Of a DNA stretch of 61,442 nucleotides, positions 1 to 8,368 are shown piece by piece; within the stretch, counting starts at the first letter, position 1; each line of letters begins with the position of its first letter. The DNA is from Bacteroides faecalis. Lineage in GTDB: Bacteria; Bacteroidota; Bacteroidia; Bacteroidales; Bacteroidaceae. Location: positions 1 through 61,442 of the forward strand of contig NZ_BHWB01000025.1 in NCBI RefSeq assembly GCF_003865075.1, in the 5' to 3' direction. The notes below the pieces were generated by a model that saw only the letters and a program-made list of their open reading frames with translations, was not told the DNA's origin and made no database searches. The position numbers and the translations under genes are program-made.

Positions 1-749
1 CTATTCCCGATTGGAAGAATGTGACGGACATATTTACATTGTTGCCGGAGATGATGAAAAGAAAGACCAGTCCTATTTTCTTTGGCAATTGAGTCAGGAG
101 GTGCTGAAACGCTGTATATTCCCATTGGGAAATTATACAAAGATAAAGGTTCGTGAGTATCTGGCTGAGAAGGGATATGAAGCGAAGTCAAAAGAAGGGG
201 AGAGTATGGAAGTCTGTTTTATAAAAGGGGACTATCGGGATTTTCTTCGTGAACAATGTCCTGAGTTGGATCGTGAAATCGGTCCCGGATGGTTTGTTAG
301 CTCTGAAGGAGTCAAATTAGGACAACATAAAGGAGCCCCTTATTATACCATTGGACAACGGAAAGGATTAGAGATAGCCTTGGGTAAACCTGCTTATGTA
401 TTGAAAATCAATCCGCAAAAAATACGGTAATGCTTGGAGATGCCGAGCAGCTAAAGGCTGAGTATATGTTGTTGGAAGAGATAAGATTATTAACGAGCAG
501 GAATTGTTCCGATGTGAGAATCTGACAGTAAGGATTCGTTATCGGAGTCGTCCGTTGTCTTGTCAGGTGAAACGCCTGGAAGATGGACACTTATTGGTGC
601 ATTTCTTGGAGGCTGCTTCTGCTATTGCACCCGGGCAATCTGCTGTGTTTTATGATGGAAAGCGCGTGCTAGGTGGTGCATTTATTGCTTCTCAACGTGG
701 CATTGGGCTGGTAATTTTAGAAAATGGAAATTTTAATAGCTTAAAATAA
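1..749 (+). CDS. mnmA: tRNA-specific 2-thiouridylase MnmA, 3' part, with two apparent frameshifts
   Basis: MnmA activates the wobble uridine of certain tRNAs with ATP and inserts sulfur to give 2-thiouridine. The window opens inside the gene, so the N-terminal ATP-binding (PP-loop) part is missing. Visible are the KDQSYFLWQL motif, the region around the persulfide-forming Cys (EVCFIKGDY, Cys codon 215-217), YYTIGQRKGL, and the C-terminal beta domain ending near residue motif FYDGKRVLGG. The frame open from base 2 stops at 430. Reading on requires one extra A in the A6 run near 416-421 (giving PQKNTVMLGDAEQL) and one more base near 481 (giving DKIINEQELFRCENL), after which the frame ends at 749. 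The protein is conserved across both joins, so sequence error is as likely as a pseudogene. Family call is secure; functional state is not. Confidence 0.85.
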
Positions 750-758
750 AGATAACTT

Positions 759-2124
759 ATGAAGAAATTTGTACTATTGGTGTTCGCTTTGAATATTGTT
801 TTAGGTGCGTTTTGCTCAGTTTACTTCTACTGATACTTTAAAGTATCGTATTAGTTTGAAGGATAAAAAGGCAACGACCTATTCTGTAAAGAAACCCGAG
901 ATGTTTCTATCCGAGAAATCCATTGAACGGAGAAAGAAACAAGGATTATCTGTGGATGTTACCGATTTGCCAGTATGTAAGAAGTATGTAGATGCTATCC
1001 GTGAGAAAGGAGTTCACATACTAGTAACGGGAAAATGGGATAACTTTGTGACCGTTTCATGTAATGATAGCACATTGATCGATGAAATAGCGAAACTTCC
1101 TTTTGTACGTTCTACAGAGAGAGTATGGAAGGGGCAGGTGAAAAAATCCCAGAGAAGGGACTCTTTGATTAATAAGCCGTTGCGTACAGATAGTTTGTAT
1201 GGACCGGCTATTACTCAGATTCAGATGAGTAATGCCAATCGTTTGCATGAAGCCGGCTTTAAAGGACAGGGAATGACAATTGCTGTGATTGATGCCGGAT
1301 TCCACAATGCGGATAAGATTGAAGCAATGAATAATATTCGTATTCTCGGTACACGCGATTTTGTGAATCCGGAAGCAGATATCTATGCGGAGAGTAGCCA
1401 TGGAATGTGCGTACTTTCATGTATGGCTATGAATCAGCCGAATGTGATGATAGGTACAGCTCCCGAAGCTTCTTACTGGTTGTTACGTAGTGAAGATGAA
1501 TACTCAGAGAATCTGGTTGAACAAGACTATTGGGCAGCGGCTATCGAATTTGCAGATAGTGTAGGAGTAGACATTGTGAATACTTCTCTTGGCTATTATA
1601 CATTTGATGATCCGACGAAGAATTATAGATATCGTGATCTGAACGGACATTATGCATTGATGTCTCGTGAAGCAGGAATGGCAGCAGATAAGGGTATGGT
1701 TGTGGTTTGCAGTGCCGGGAACTCAGGGATGGATTCCTGGAAAAAAACAACTCCTCCGGGAGATGCAGAAAATGTAATTACGGTCGGTGCAATTGATAAA
1801 AAAGGCTTGTTGGCTCCATTCTCTTCTATCGGTAATACTGCGGATGGCCGGGTAAAACCGGATGTTGTGGCAGTTGGGCTTTGGGCTGATGTGATGGGTA
1901 CAGATGGTAATCTTCGTCATGCAAACGGAACATCCTTCTCATCTCCGATCATGTGTGGTATGGTGGCTTGTCTTTGGCAGGCTTGTCCGAAGCTGACAGC
2001 AAAAGAAATTATCGAACTGGTACGTCATTCAGGCGATCGGGCAGATTTTCCGGATAATATCTATGGGTATGGAATTCCTGATTTGTGGAAGGCATATCAA
2101 TCGACGATAAAGAAAAAACGATAA
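759..2124 (+). CDS. Secreted S8 (subtilisin-like) serine peptidase, frameshift after the signal peptide
   Basis: A subtilase-family endopeptidase expected in the periplasm or outside the cell. The main frame (from 805) shows the catalytic triad: Asp in AVIDAGF, His in SSHGMCVLS and Ser in NGTSFSSP, plus the oxyanion Asn in SAGNSG. An in-frame start at 805 (GTG) would lack any export signal. The ATG at 759 opens a typical signal peptide (MKKFVLLVFALNIVLGAF) in another frame; removing one T from the T4 run at 810-813 joins it to AQFTSTD, a normal signal-peptidase junction. So the gene most likely starts at 759 and carries a one-base insertion, real or from sequencing. It begins 9 bp after mnmA and ends 11 bp before xseA. 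Substrate unknown. Confidence 0.85.
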
Positions 2125-2135
2125 ATAGCTTACGT

Positions 2136-3365
2136 ATGGATTCTCTTTCTCTTTTGGAACTGAATGCACTGGTGCGGCGGAGTCTGGAGCAATGTCTTCC
2201 TGATGAGTATTGGATACAGGCTGAGTTGAGTGATGTCCGTTCCAATACGACTGGACATTGCTATCTGGAGTTTATACAAAAAGATCCGCGTAACAATAGT
2301 CTTGTGGCTAAGGCACGTGGGATGATCTGGAATAACATTTATCGTCTGCTAAAACCATACTTTGAGGAGGCTACCGGACAATTGTTTGTTTCAGGTATCA
2401 AGGTATTGGTGAAAGTGACCGTTCAGTTCCATGAATTGTATGGATACAGTCTGACAGTGCTGGATATTGATCCTACCTATACGTTAGGCGATATGGCACG
2501 TCGTCGTCGTGAAATACTGTTGCAGCTGGAAGAGGAAGGGGTATTAACATTGAACAAAGAATTGGAGATGCCGCTTCTTCCTCAACGTATTGCGGTAGTC
2601 TCTTCTGCTACAGCAGCAGGATATGGTGACTTTTGTCATCAGTTGAAGCATAATCCCGGTGGATTCTTTTTTTATACGGAACTTTTCCCTGCTCTGATGC
2701 AAGGAAATCAAGTAGAAGAGTCGGTATTGGATGCCTTAGATCGCATTAATGCACGTATTGACGACTTTGATGTTGTCGTTATCATACGTGGGGGTGGGGC
2801 TACTTCTGATCTTTCTGGCTTTGATACCTATCTATTGGCAGCGGCCTGTGCACAGTTTCCATTACCAATTATTACAGGTATCGGGCACGAGCGGGACGAT
2901 ACTGTACTCGATTCTGTGGCTCATACACGTGTAAAAACGCCTACGGCAGCTGCTGAACTTCTGATTCATCAAGTGACGGAGGTAGCGGAACATTTGGAAG
3001 ATTTGTCAGCTCGTATTCAACAAGGAGCCTACGCATTGCTAGAACAGGAACAGAGGAGGCTTGTTGCTATTCAGACCCGTATTCCTGTGCTTGTTCACCG
3101 AAAACTTTCGGAGGTACGTTTCTCTCTATTAACGGTCCGAAAGGATTTGACTCAAGCGACTCTCACTTTACTTTCCCGTCATCGACATCGGCTGGAGTTA
3201 TTGCAACAGCGTATCATGGATGCTTCGCCGGACAAGCTTTTGAAACGTGGGTATAGTATCACTCTGAAAGATGGAAAAGCGGTGACGGATGCCTCTTTGT
3301 TAAAAACGGGTGATGAACTGGTAACCCGTTTGTCGAAAGGTGAAGTTCATTCCCTTGTTAAGTAG
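2136..3365 (+). CDS. xseA: Exodeoxyribonuclease VII large subunit
   Basis: Catalytic subunit of exonuclease VII, which degrades single-stranded DNA from both ends to oligonucleotides in the cytoplasm. The 409-residue protein has the N-terminal OB-fold (residues about 5-100, with HCYLEF), the Exonuc_VII_L core with RIAVVSSATAAGYGDF, the signature RGGGATSDLSGFD and TRVKTPTAAAELL, a helical region, and a C-terminal LLKRGYSI segment typical of XseA. The ATG at 2136 is chosen because the OB-fold begins there; a start at 2085 would lie inside the preceding peptidase gene. It is followed after 53 bp by xseB, the partner subunit, which supports the call. Confidence 0.95.
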   Translation: MDSLSLLELNALVRRSLEQCLPDEYWIQAELSDVRSNTTGHCYLEFIQKDPRNNSLVAKARGMIWNNIYRLLKPYFEEATGQLFVSGIKVLVKVTVQFHELYGYSLTVLDIDPTYTLGDMARRRREILLQLEEEGVLTLNKELEMPLLPQRIAVVSSATAAGYGDFCHQLKHNPGGFFFYTELFPALMQGNQVEESVLDALDRINARIDDFDVVVIIRGGGATSDLSGFDTYLLAAACAQFPLPIITGIGHERDDTVLDSVAHTRVKTPTAAAELLIHQVTEVAEHLEDLSARIQQGAYALLEQEQRRLVAIQTRIPVLVHRKLSEVRFSLLTVRKDLTQATLTLLSRHRHRLELLQQRIMDASPDKLLKRGYSITLKDGKAVTDASLLKTGDELVTRLSKGEVHSLVK

Positions 3366-3418
3366 TAACTTCTAATAATTTATAAATATTCATTTTCAAC
3401 CATAAATAACATATCATC

Positions 3419-3628
3419 GTGGCAGCAAAAAAAGAAACATATTCCCAGGCAATAGAGCGTCTTGAAAAGATCGTCCGCCAGATTGACAACAATGAATTGG
3501 ATATCGACATTTTGAGCGAAAAAATCAAGGAAGCGAATGAAATTATTGCCTTTTGTACCGAAAAGCTGACGAAAGCAGATCGAGAAGTGGAAAAATTATT
3601 GCAAGAAAAGAGGCAGTCTGAAGAATAA
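3419..3628 (+). CDS. xseB: Exodeoxyribonuclease VII small subunit
   Basis: Small helical subunit that binds along XseA to make exonuclease VII. The 69 residues show the XseB pattern: YSQAIERLEKIVRQID, then NNELDIDILSEKIKEA and a charged tail. The start is GTG (MAAKKETY); no ATG lies upstream in frame at a useful distance. It sits directly after xseA, as in most bacteria. Length is usual for the family (60-80 residues). Confidence 0.93.
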   Translation: MAAKKETYSQAIERLEKIVRQIDNNELDIDILSEKIKEANEIIAFCTEKLTKADREVEKLLQEKRQSEE

Positions 3629-3679
3629 AAGCTATTTTTGCGAATCAATGGACAAGAAAATAAACTAATACATAACGAA

Positions 3680-4699
3680 ATGAAAGAAATAGACTGGGCG
3701 AATCTGTCGTTTGGGTATATGAAGACAGATTACAATGTGAGAATTAATTTCCGTAATGGTGCGTGGGGCGAATTGGAGGTTAGTAGTGAAGAATACCTCA
3801 ATTTGCACATGGCGGCTACTTGTTTGCACTATGGTCAGGAGGCATTTGAAGGATTAAAGGCATTCCGTGGTAAAGATGGTAAAGTACGTATTTTCCGTTT
3901 GGAAGAAAATGCAGCACGTTTGCAATCTACCTGCCAGGGAATTTTGATGGCTGAATTACCAATCGAACGTTTCAAGGAAGCTATTTTGAAAGTAGTGAAG
4001 TTGAATGAGCGTTTTATTCCTCCTTATGAAACAGGTGCTTCTTTATATATTCGTCCATTATTGATTGGAACAAGTGCTCAGGTAGGAGTACATCCTGCTA
4101 ATGAATATATGTTTGTAGTATTTGTAACTCCGGTAGGCCCGTACTTCAAAGGTGGATTCTCTACTAACCCGTACGTCATTATTCGTGAGTTCGACCGTTC
4201 GGCACCTTTGGGAACAGGTATTTATAAGGTGGGTGGAAATTATGCTGCTAGTTTGCGTGCAAATAAGAAAGCACATGAGTTGGGATATTCCTGTGAATTC
4301 TATCTGGATGCAAAAGAAAAGAAATACATTGATGAGTGTGGCGCTGCCAATTTCTTCGGAATCAAAGACAATACATACATCACTCCGAAATCAACTTCCA
4401 TTCTGCCATCTATCACAAATAAGAGTTTGATGCAGTTGGCAGAAGATATGGGATTGAAAGTAGAGCGCCGTCCGGTGCCTGAAGAAGAACTTGCTACTTT
4501 TGAAGAAGCAGGTGCTTGTGGTACGGCTGCGGTGATCAGCCCAATTGAACGGATTGATGATTTGGAAAACGGTAAATCATACGTTATCTCCAAAGATGGA
4601 AAACCGGGACCGATTTGTACGAAGTTGTATAATAAACTGCGTGGTATTCAATATGGTGATGAACCGGATACATATGGTTGGGTGACTATCGTAGAGTAA
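3680..4699 (+). CDS. ilvE: Branched-chain amino acid aminotransferase
   Basis: PLP-dependent class IV aminotransferase carrying out the last step of Leu, Ile and Val synthesis (and the reverse reaction) with glutamate/2-oxoglutarate. The 339-residue protein has the BCAT landmarks: YGQEAFEGLKAFR, Lys183 in GTGIYKVGGNYAASL as the PLP lysine, SCEFYLDA with the following ECGAANFF, and the phosphate-binding GTAAVISP segment. The ATG at 3680 (MKEIDW) is preferred over an upstream in-frame start because known BCATs begin near this point. 51 bp separate it from xseB. The following DUF975 gene is 28 bp away and could be co-transcribed. Confidence 0.95.
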   Translation: MKEIDWANLSFGYMKTDYNVRINFRNGAWGELEVSSEEYLNLHMAATCLHYGQEAFEGLKAFRGKDGKVRIFRLEENAARLQSTCQGILMAELPIERFKEAILKVVKLNERFIPPYETGASLYIRPLLIGTSAQVGVHPANEYMFVVFVTPVGPYFKGGFSTNPYVIIREFDRSAPLGTGIYKVGGNYAASLRANKKAHELGYSCEFYLDAKEKKYIDECGAANFFGIKDNTYITPKSTSILPSITNKSLMQLAEDMGLKVERRPVPEEELATFEEAGACGTAAVISPIERIDDLENGKSYVISKDGKPGPICTKLYNKLRGIQYGDEPDTYGWVTIVE

Positions 4700-4727
4700 G
4701 AAAGTAATTAATAAAAAAATAGTATCT

Positions 4728-5327
4728 ATGTTAAAACAAAATTCTGAGTTGCGTGCTGAAGCACGTGTAGCTCTTCAAGGAAAATGGCTTATGGCTGCTG
4801 TGGCTACTCTTATTTTGGGGGGTGTTATTGGTGGATTGTCAGCAATACCATTCATTGGTGTACTCGTAATGTTGTTTACTCTTCCAATAATGTATGGTTA
4901 TGTAATTGTTATGTTGAATGTATTCAAGGGTGGAGATGTTGATTTTGGAATATTGTTTGAAGGATTTCAGGATTATGGACGTATTTTGAGTACTAAGTTG
5001 CTGCAAGTAGTTTATACTTTCTTGTGGTCATTGTTGTTATTTATACCGGGTGTTATCAAATATTACTCTTATGCAATGACAGACTTTATTCTGAAAGAGG
5101 AGCCTGAAATGAAAAACAATGCTGCGATTGAAAAAAGTATGACAATGATGGAAGGAAATAAGATGAAATTATTTATGCTTGATTTGAGCTTCATCGGTTG
5201 GGCAATATTGTGTCTTTTCACTTTTGGAATTGGATATCTTTTCCTTCAATCGTATAGGGGAGTATCTTATGCTGCTTTTTATAATGATTTAAAAGCACAA
5301 CAAGAGAATGTTGAAGTGAATATTTGA
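4728..5327 (+). CDS. DUF975 family integral membrane protein
   Basis: A 199-residue protein of the DUF975 family; function not established. It begins with a short basic amphipathic stretch (MLKQNSELRAEARVALQGKW), followed by hydrophobic segments at about 22-52, 55-70, 90-115 and 145-170, so probably four membrane passes or hairpins. A conserved-looking cytoplasmic segment TDFILKEEPEMKNNAAIEKSMTMM links the last two. It follows ilvE by 28 bp and is closed by a terminator-like hairpin, so it may ride on the ilvE transcript. Nothing in it suggests an enzymatic site. Confidence 0.75.
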   Translation: MLKQNSELRAEARVALQGKWLMAAVATLILGGVIGGLSAIPFIGVLVMLFTLPIMYGYVIVMLNVFKGGDVDFGILFEGFQDYGRILSTKLLQVVYTFLWSLLLFIPGVIKYYSYAMTDFILKEEPEMKNNAAIEKSMTMMEGNKMKLFMLDLSFIGWAILCLFTFGIGYLFLQSYRGVSYAAFYNDLKAQQENVEVNI

Positions 5328-5360
5328 GATTAATAAGCGAATAAACGTAATTTTAATAGA

Positions 5361-5396
5361 GTGGGGTATAGAGCAATCTGTACTCCATTTATTTTT
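5361..5396 (+). terminator. Probable intrinsic terminator after DUF975 gene
   Basis: The arms 5361-5370 and 5379-5388 can pair over 10 bp, including several G-U pairs, with an 8-nt loop, and are followed by TTATTTTTG. It lies 33 bp past the DUF975 stop and just before the trmB promoter. Confidence 0.5.
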
Positions 5397-5425
5397 GCCG
5401 TTTACATCAAAAGTAAGTACCTTTG
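5394..5425 (+). promoter_or_regulatory. Bacteroides-type promoter for trmB
   Basis: TTTG at 5394-5397 and TACCTTTG at 5418-5425 are separated by 20 bp, matching the Bacteroides sigma-ABfr consensus (-33 TTTG, -7 TAnnTTTG). The trmB ATG lies 21 bp downstream, so the 5' leader is very short. Confidence 0.7.
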
Positions 5426-5446
5426 CAACCTAATCAGTGAAATGAT

Positions 5447-6205
5447 ATGGGAAAAAATAAATTAGAGAAGTTTGCCGATATGGCGAGTTATCCGCATGTG
5501 TTTGAATATCCTTATTCAGCAGTAGATAATGTGCCTTTTGACATGAAGGGAAAATGGCATCGGAAGTTTTTTAAGAATGACCATCCAATAGTGCTTGAGC
5601 TTGGTTGTGGACGGGGCGAATATACTATCGGATTAGGCAAAATGTTTCCGGAGAAAAACTTCATAGCTGTTGATATCAAAGGTGCCCGTATGTGGACCGG
5701 AGCAACAGATGCTTTGCGGTCAGGTATGAAGAATGTAGCTTTCTTGCGTACTAATATTGAGATCATCGAACGTTTCTTTGCTGAAGGTGAAGTGAGTGAA
5801 ATTTGGCTTACTTTCTCTGATCCGCAGATGAAGAAAGCGACTAAAAGACTGACTTCCACTTATTTCATGGAGCGGTATCGCAAATTTCTGCAACCGAATG
5901 GGATCATTCATCTTAAGACAGATAGTAACTTCATGTTTACTTATACCAAGTATATGATTGAGGCAAATCAATTTCCGATTGATTTTATAACAGAAGACTT
6001 GTATCATTCAGATTTGGTTGATGATATTCTGAGGATTAAAACATATTATGAACAACAATGGCTTGATCGTGGTTTAAGCATCAAATATATCAAGTTTCGA
6101 CTTCCAAAAGACGGTCAGCTAAAGGAACCGAATGTAGAAATAGAGCTTGATTCCTACCGTAGTTATAATCGTAGTAAGCGGAGGGGGTTGCAGACTTCTA
6201 AATGA
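5447..6205 (+). CDS. trmB: tRNA (guanine-N7-)-methyltransferase
   Basis: Methylates G46 in the variable loop of tRNAs using S-adenosylmethionine. The 252-residue protein has the SAM-binding motif LELGCGRGEYTIG around residue 50, the acidic motif FIAVDIKGARMW, the TrmB signature FSDPQMKKATKRL (usually FPDPWPKxRHxKRRL), and LKTDSNFMFTYT. It also has a roughly 20-residue C-terminal extension rich in Arg and Lys. The gene appears to be its own transcription unit: a promoter lies 21 bp upstream and mrp follows after an 80-bp gap. Confidence 0.92.
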   Translation: MGKNKLEKFADMASYPHVFEYPYSAVDNVPFDMKGKWHRKFFKNDHPIVLELGCGRGEYTIGLGKMFPEKNFIAVDIKGARMWTGATDALRSGMKNVAFLRTNIEIIERFFAEGEVSEIWLTFSDPQMKKATKRLTSTYFMERYRKFLQPNGIIHLKTDSNFMFTYTKYMIEANQFPIDFITEDLYHSDLVDDILRIKTYYEQQWLDRGLSIKYIKFRLPKDGQLKEPNVEIELDSYRSYNRSKRRGLQTSK

Positions 6206-6249
6206 TACACCGACTGATTAGTTACCAATTATACTACAATATAGCTAGG

Positions 6250-6257
6250 TACTTTTG
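6250..6257 (+). promoter_or_regulatory. Possible -7 element for mrp
   Basis: TACTTTTG matches the Bacteroides -7 consensus TAnnTTTG and lies 28 bp before the mrp ATG. I see no convincing TTTG 19-21 bp upstream, so the call is tentative. Confidence 0.4.
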
Positions 6258-6285
6258 TAAGTAGATAAATTTAAAAATATAGATT

Positions 6286-7386
6286 ATGACACTCTATCCG
6301 AAATTAATATTAGATGCACTGGCAACAGTGCGTTATCCCGGTACGGGAAAGAATCTGGTAGAAGCGGAGATGGTTGCAGACAATCTTCGTATAGATGGCA
6401 TGTCAGTTAGTTTTTCTTTAATCTTTGAGAAGTCGACTGATCCTTTTATGAAATCAATGCTGAAAGCTGCTGAAACAGCTATTCATACTTACGTATCTTC
6501 AGATGTGCAGGTAACAATCGCAACTGAAAGTAAACAGGCAGCCCGTCCGGAAGTTGGTAAGTTACTTCCGCAAGTAAAGAATATTATTGGTATTTCTTCC
6601 GGTAAAGGCGGAGTTGGTAAGTCTACCGTATCGGCTAATCTTGCTGTTGCATTGGCTAAACTAGGCTATAAAGTGGGATTGCTTGATGCAGATATCTTTG
6701 GTCCTTCTATGCCAAAAATGTTTCAGGTAGAAGATGCTCGTCCATATGCAGAGCGCGTGGATGGTCGTGATATGATCATTCCAGTTGAGAAATACGGAGT
6801 AAAGCTTTTGTCTATCGGTTTCTTTGTCGATCCTGATCAAGCTACTCTCTGGCGTGGGGGGATGGCAAGTAATGCTTTGAAACAATTAATTGGTGATGCG
6901 GTATGGGGAGATTTGGATTATTTTCTGATAGATCTTCCTCCCGGAACTAGTGATATCCACCTGACTGTCGTTCAGACATTGGCAATGACAGGTGCAATCG
7001 TTGTCAGTACTCCGCAAGCGGTTGCTTTGGCCGATGCTCGTAAAGGAATTAATATGTTTACAAATGAAAAGGTGAATGTACCTATTCTCGGTCTGGTAGA
7101 AAATATGGCTTGGTTTACACCTGCTGAACTTCCGGAAAATAAATATTATCTTTTTGGTAAAGAGGGAGCTAAGAAATTGGCGGAAGAAATGCATGTGCCT
7201 TTGCTGGGACAGATTCCTATTGTGCAAAGTATCTGTGAAGGAGGTGATAACGGTACACCGGTTGCATTGGACGAGGATACAGTGACGGGGCGTGCTTTCT
7301 TGTCATTAGCAGCAAGTGTTGTTAGACAAGTAGACCGTCGGAATATAGAAATGGCACCAACTCAGATAGTAGAAATGCGGAAATAA
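6286..7386 (+). CDS. mrp: Mrp/ApbC-type iron-sulfur cluster carrier ATPase
   Basis: P-loop ATPase of the Mrp/NBP35 family, which helps transfer Fe-S clusters to apoproteins in the cytoplasm. Residues 1-90 form the MIP18/DUF59-type domain. The ATPase follows: deviant Walker A GKGGVGKST at 106-114, DADIFGPSMPKM, LWRGGMASNALKQL and DYFLIDLPPGTSD. Many Mrp proteins have a CxxC pair after the NM(A/S) motif that binds the bridging cluster; here the region reads NMAWFTPAELPENKYYLFG with no cysteine. Whether this version holds a cluster by other residues is unknown. Monocistronic by context: promoter-like box upstream and a strong hairpin downstream. Confidence 0.9.
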   Translation: MTLYPKLILDALATVRYPGTGKNLVEAEMVADNLRIDGMSVSFSLIFEKSTDPFMKSMLKAAETAIHTYVSSDVQVTIATESKQAARPEVGKLLPQVKNIIGISSGKGGVGKSTVSANLAVALAKLGYKVGLLDADIFGPSMPKMFQVEDARPYAERVDGRDMIIPVEKYGVKLLSIGFFVDPDQATLWRGGMASNALKQLIGDAVWGDLDYFLIDLPPGTSDIHLTVVQTLAMTGAIVVSTPQAVALADARKGINMFTNEKVNVPILGLVENMAWFTPAELPENKYYLFGKEGAKKLAEEMHVPLLGQIPIVQSICEGGDNGTPVALDEDTVTGRAFLSLAASVVRQVDRRNIEMAPTQIVEMRK

Positions 7387-7430
7387 TTATTCTATTATAT
7401 ATAGTTTTTTAGAGAATCATTCTGGGTAAT

Positions 7431-7472
7431 AAATCGCCCGTTGAGCATATTCACGCATCAACGGGCGATTTT
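7431..7472. terminator. Bidirectional terminator between mrp and convergent genes
   Basis: A perfect 14-bp inverted repeat (7431-7444 with 7458-7471), GC-rich at its centre, with TTTT on the plus side and AAA (T-run on the minus strand) on the other. It sits between the ends of two convergent genes, so it can serve both. Confidence 0.8.
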
Positions 7473-7486
7473 GTGTTCTTATTTTT

Positions 7487-8332
7487 TTAAGGGTGAAAAA
7501 GTATTGGAATAGTCATCTTGACAGATACCGGCTTTCCTCCTTGTTGTCCGGGTTTCCATTTAGGCATTTGGCTGATAATACGGTAAGCTTCCGCATTAAG
7601 GGCTGGAGATCCTCCCTGTATTACTCGGACATCTGAGATGCTACCATCTTCTCGTATAATAAAACTGGTTATTACTCGGCCTTTTTCATTTTTTGTTTCA
7701 GAATTTTTCCAATGTATAATGTGCTCTTGTATATATTTGTGTAGTTTCTTTATACCTCCTGAAAATTCAGGGAATATATCTGGTGTCTCGCAAATATTAT
7801 CCTTTGTTTTTTGTTCCGTATTTTGAGAAGCAGGAGGACCGGAATTGAATTTGACTGGTATTGTTATTCTGGAATTTACGGCTTTACCGTCCTTCTTTCC
7901 GGGAATCCACAGTGGCATAGTTTCTAAAACTCGGACCACTTCTTTATCTAAATCGGGATGTAAACTACGGATTATTTTAATATCCGAAACCTTTCCATCA
8001 CTTCTTATGATCATCTGAGCTACTACACGTCCTTGTATTCCAAGCTTCAGAACTTCTGGTGGATATTTGATGTTTTGAGCAAGAAATAACATACCAGCTT
8101 GTAATCCTCCGGGATATTTTGCAGGCTCTTCTGCCGTTTCGTAAACAGAATCCTTCTCGATTGTATTATTATCATTGATTAAGGTGTCGGTGTTAGCGAA
8201 CAATAGCTCTGTCTCTCTTGGATGAACCCCAGCCTTAATATAGTTATAGCAACTGATACTAAGTAATGTCGCTATTAGAAGAAAAGGATATTTCATCCTA
8301 TTTACCTTGGTGATGTTTTGTGTTTTTTTCAT
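7487..8332 (-). CDS. Protein with two TonB C-terminal-like domains
   Basis: The 281-residue protein has two tandem TonB_C-like domains: about residues 70-165 (from YPGGLQAGMLFLAQNIKYP to RITIPVKF) and about 185-281 (from FSGGIKKLHKYIQ to KMTIPILF). Each shows the family's GRV..F.I..DG.(I/V)SD...I and the closing MP.W.PG...GK.V motifs. The N-terminus has a hydrophobic segment (YPFLLIATLLSISC) that could be a signal peptide or anchor; an alternative ATG lies at 8296. It has no proline-rich spacer and no ExbBD partner here, so I doubt it is a classical energy transducer. It is last in a run of four minus-strand genes headed by blaI. Confidence 0.78.
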   Translation of the reverse strand: MKKTQNITKVNRMKYPFLLIATLLSISCYNYIKAGVHPRETELLFANTDTLINDNNTIEKDSVYETAEEPAKYPGGLQAGMLFLAQNIKYPPEVLKLGIQGRVVAQMIIRSDGKVSDIKIIRSLHPDLDKEVVRVLETMPLWIPGKKDGKAVNSRITIPVKFNSGPPASQNTEQKTKDNICETPDIFPEFSGGIKKLHKYIQEHIIHWKNSETKNEKGRVITSFIIREDGSISDVRVIQGGSPALNAEAYRIISQMPKWKPGQQGGKPVSVKMTIPILFHP

Positions 8333-8368
8333 TTGGTTGTCGTTTTATTGTTATAATAATATTGGTTT

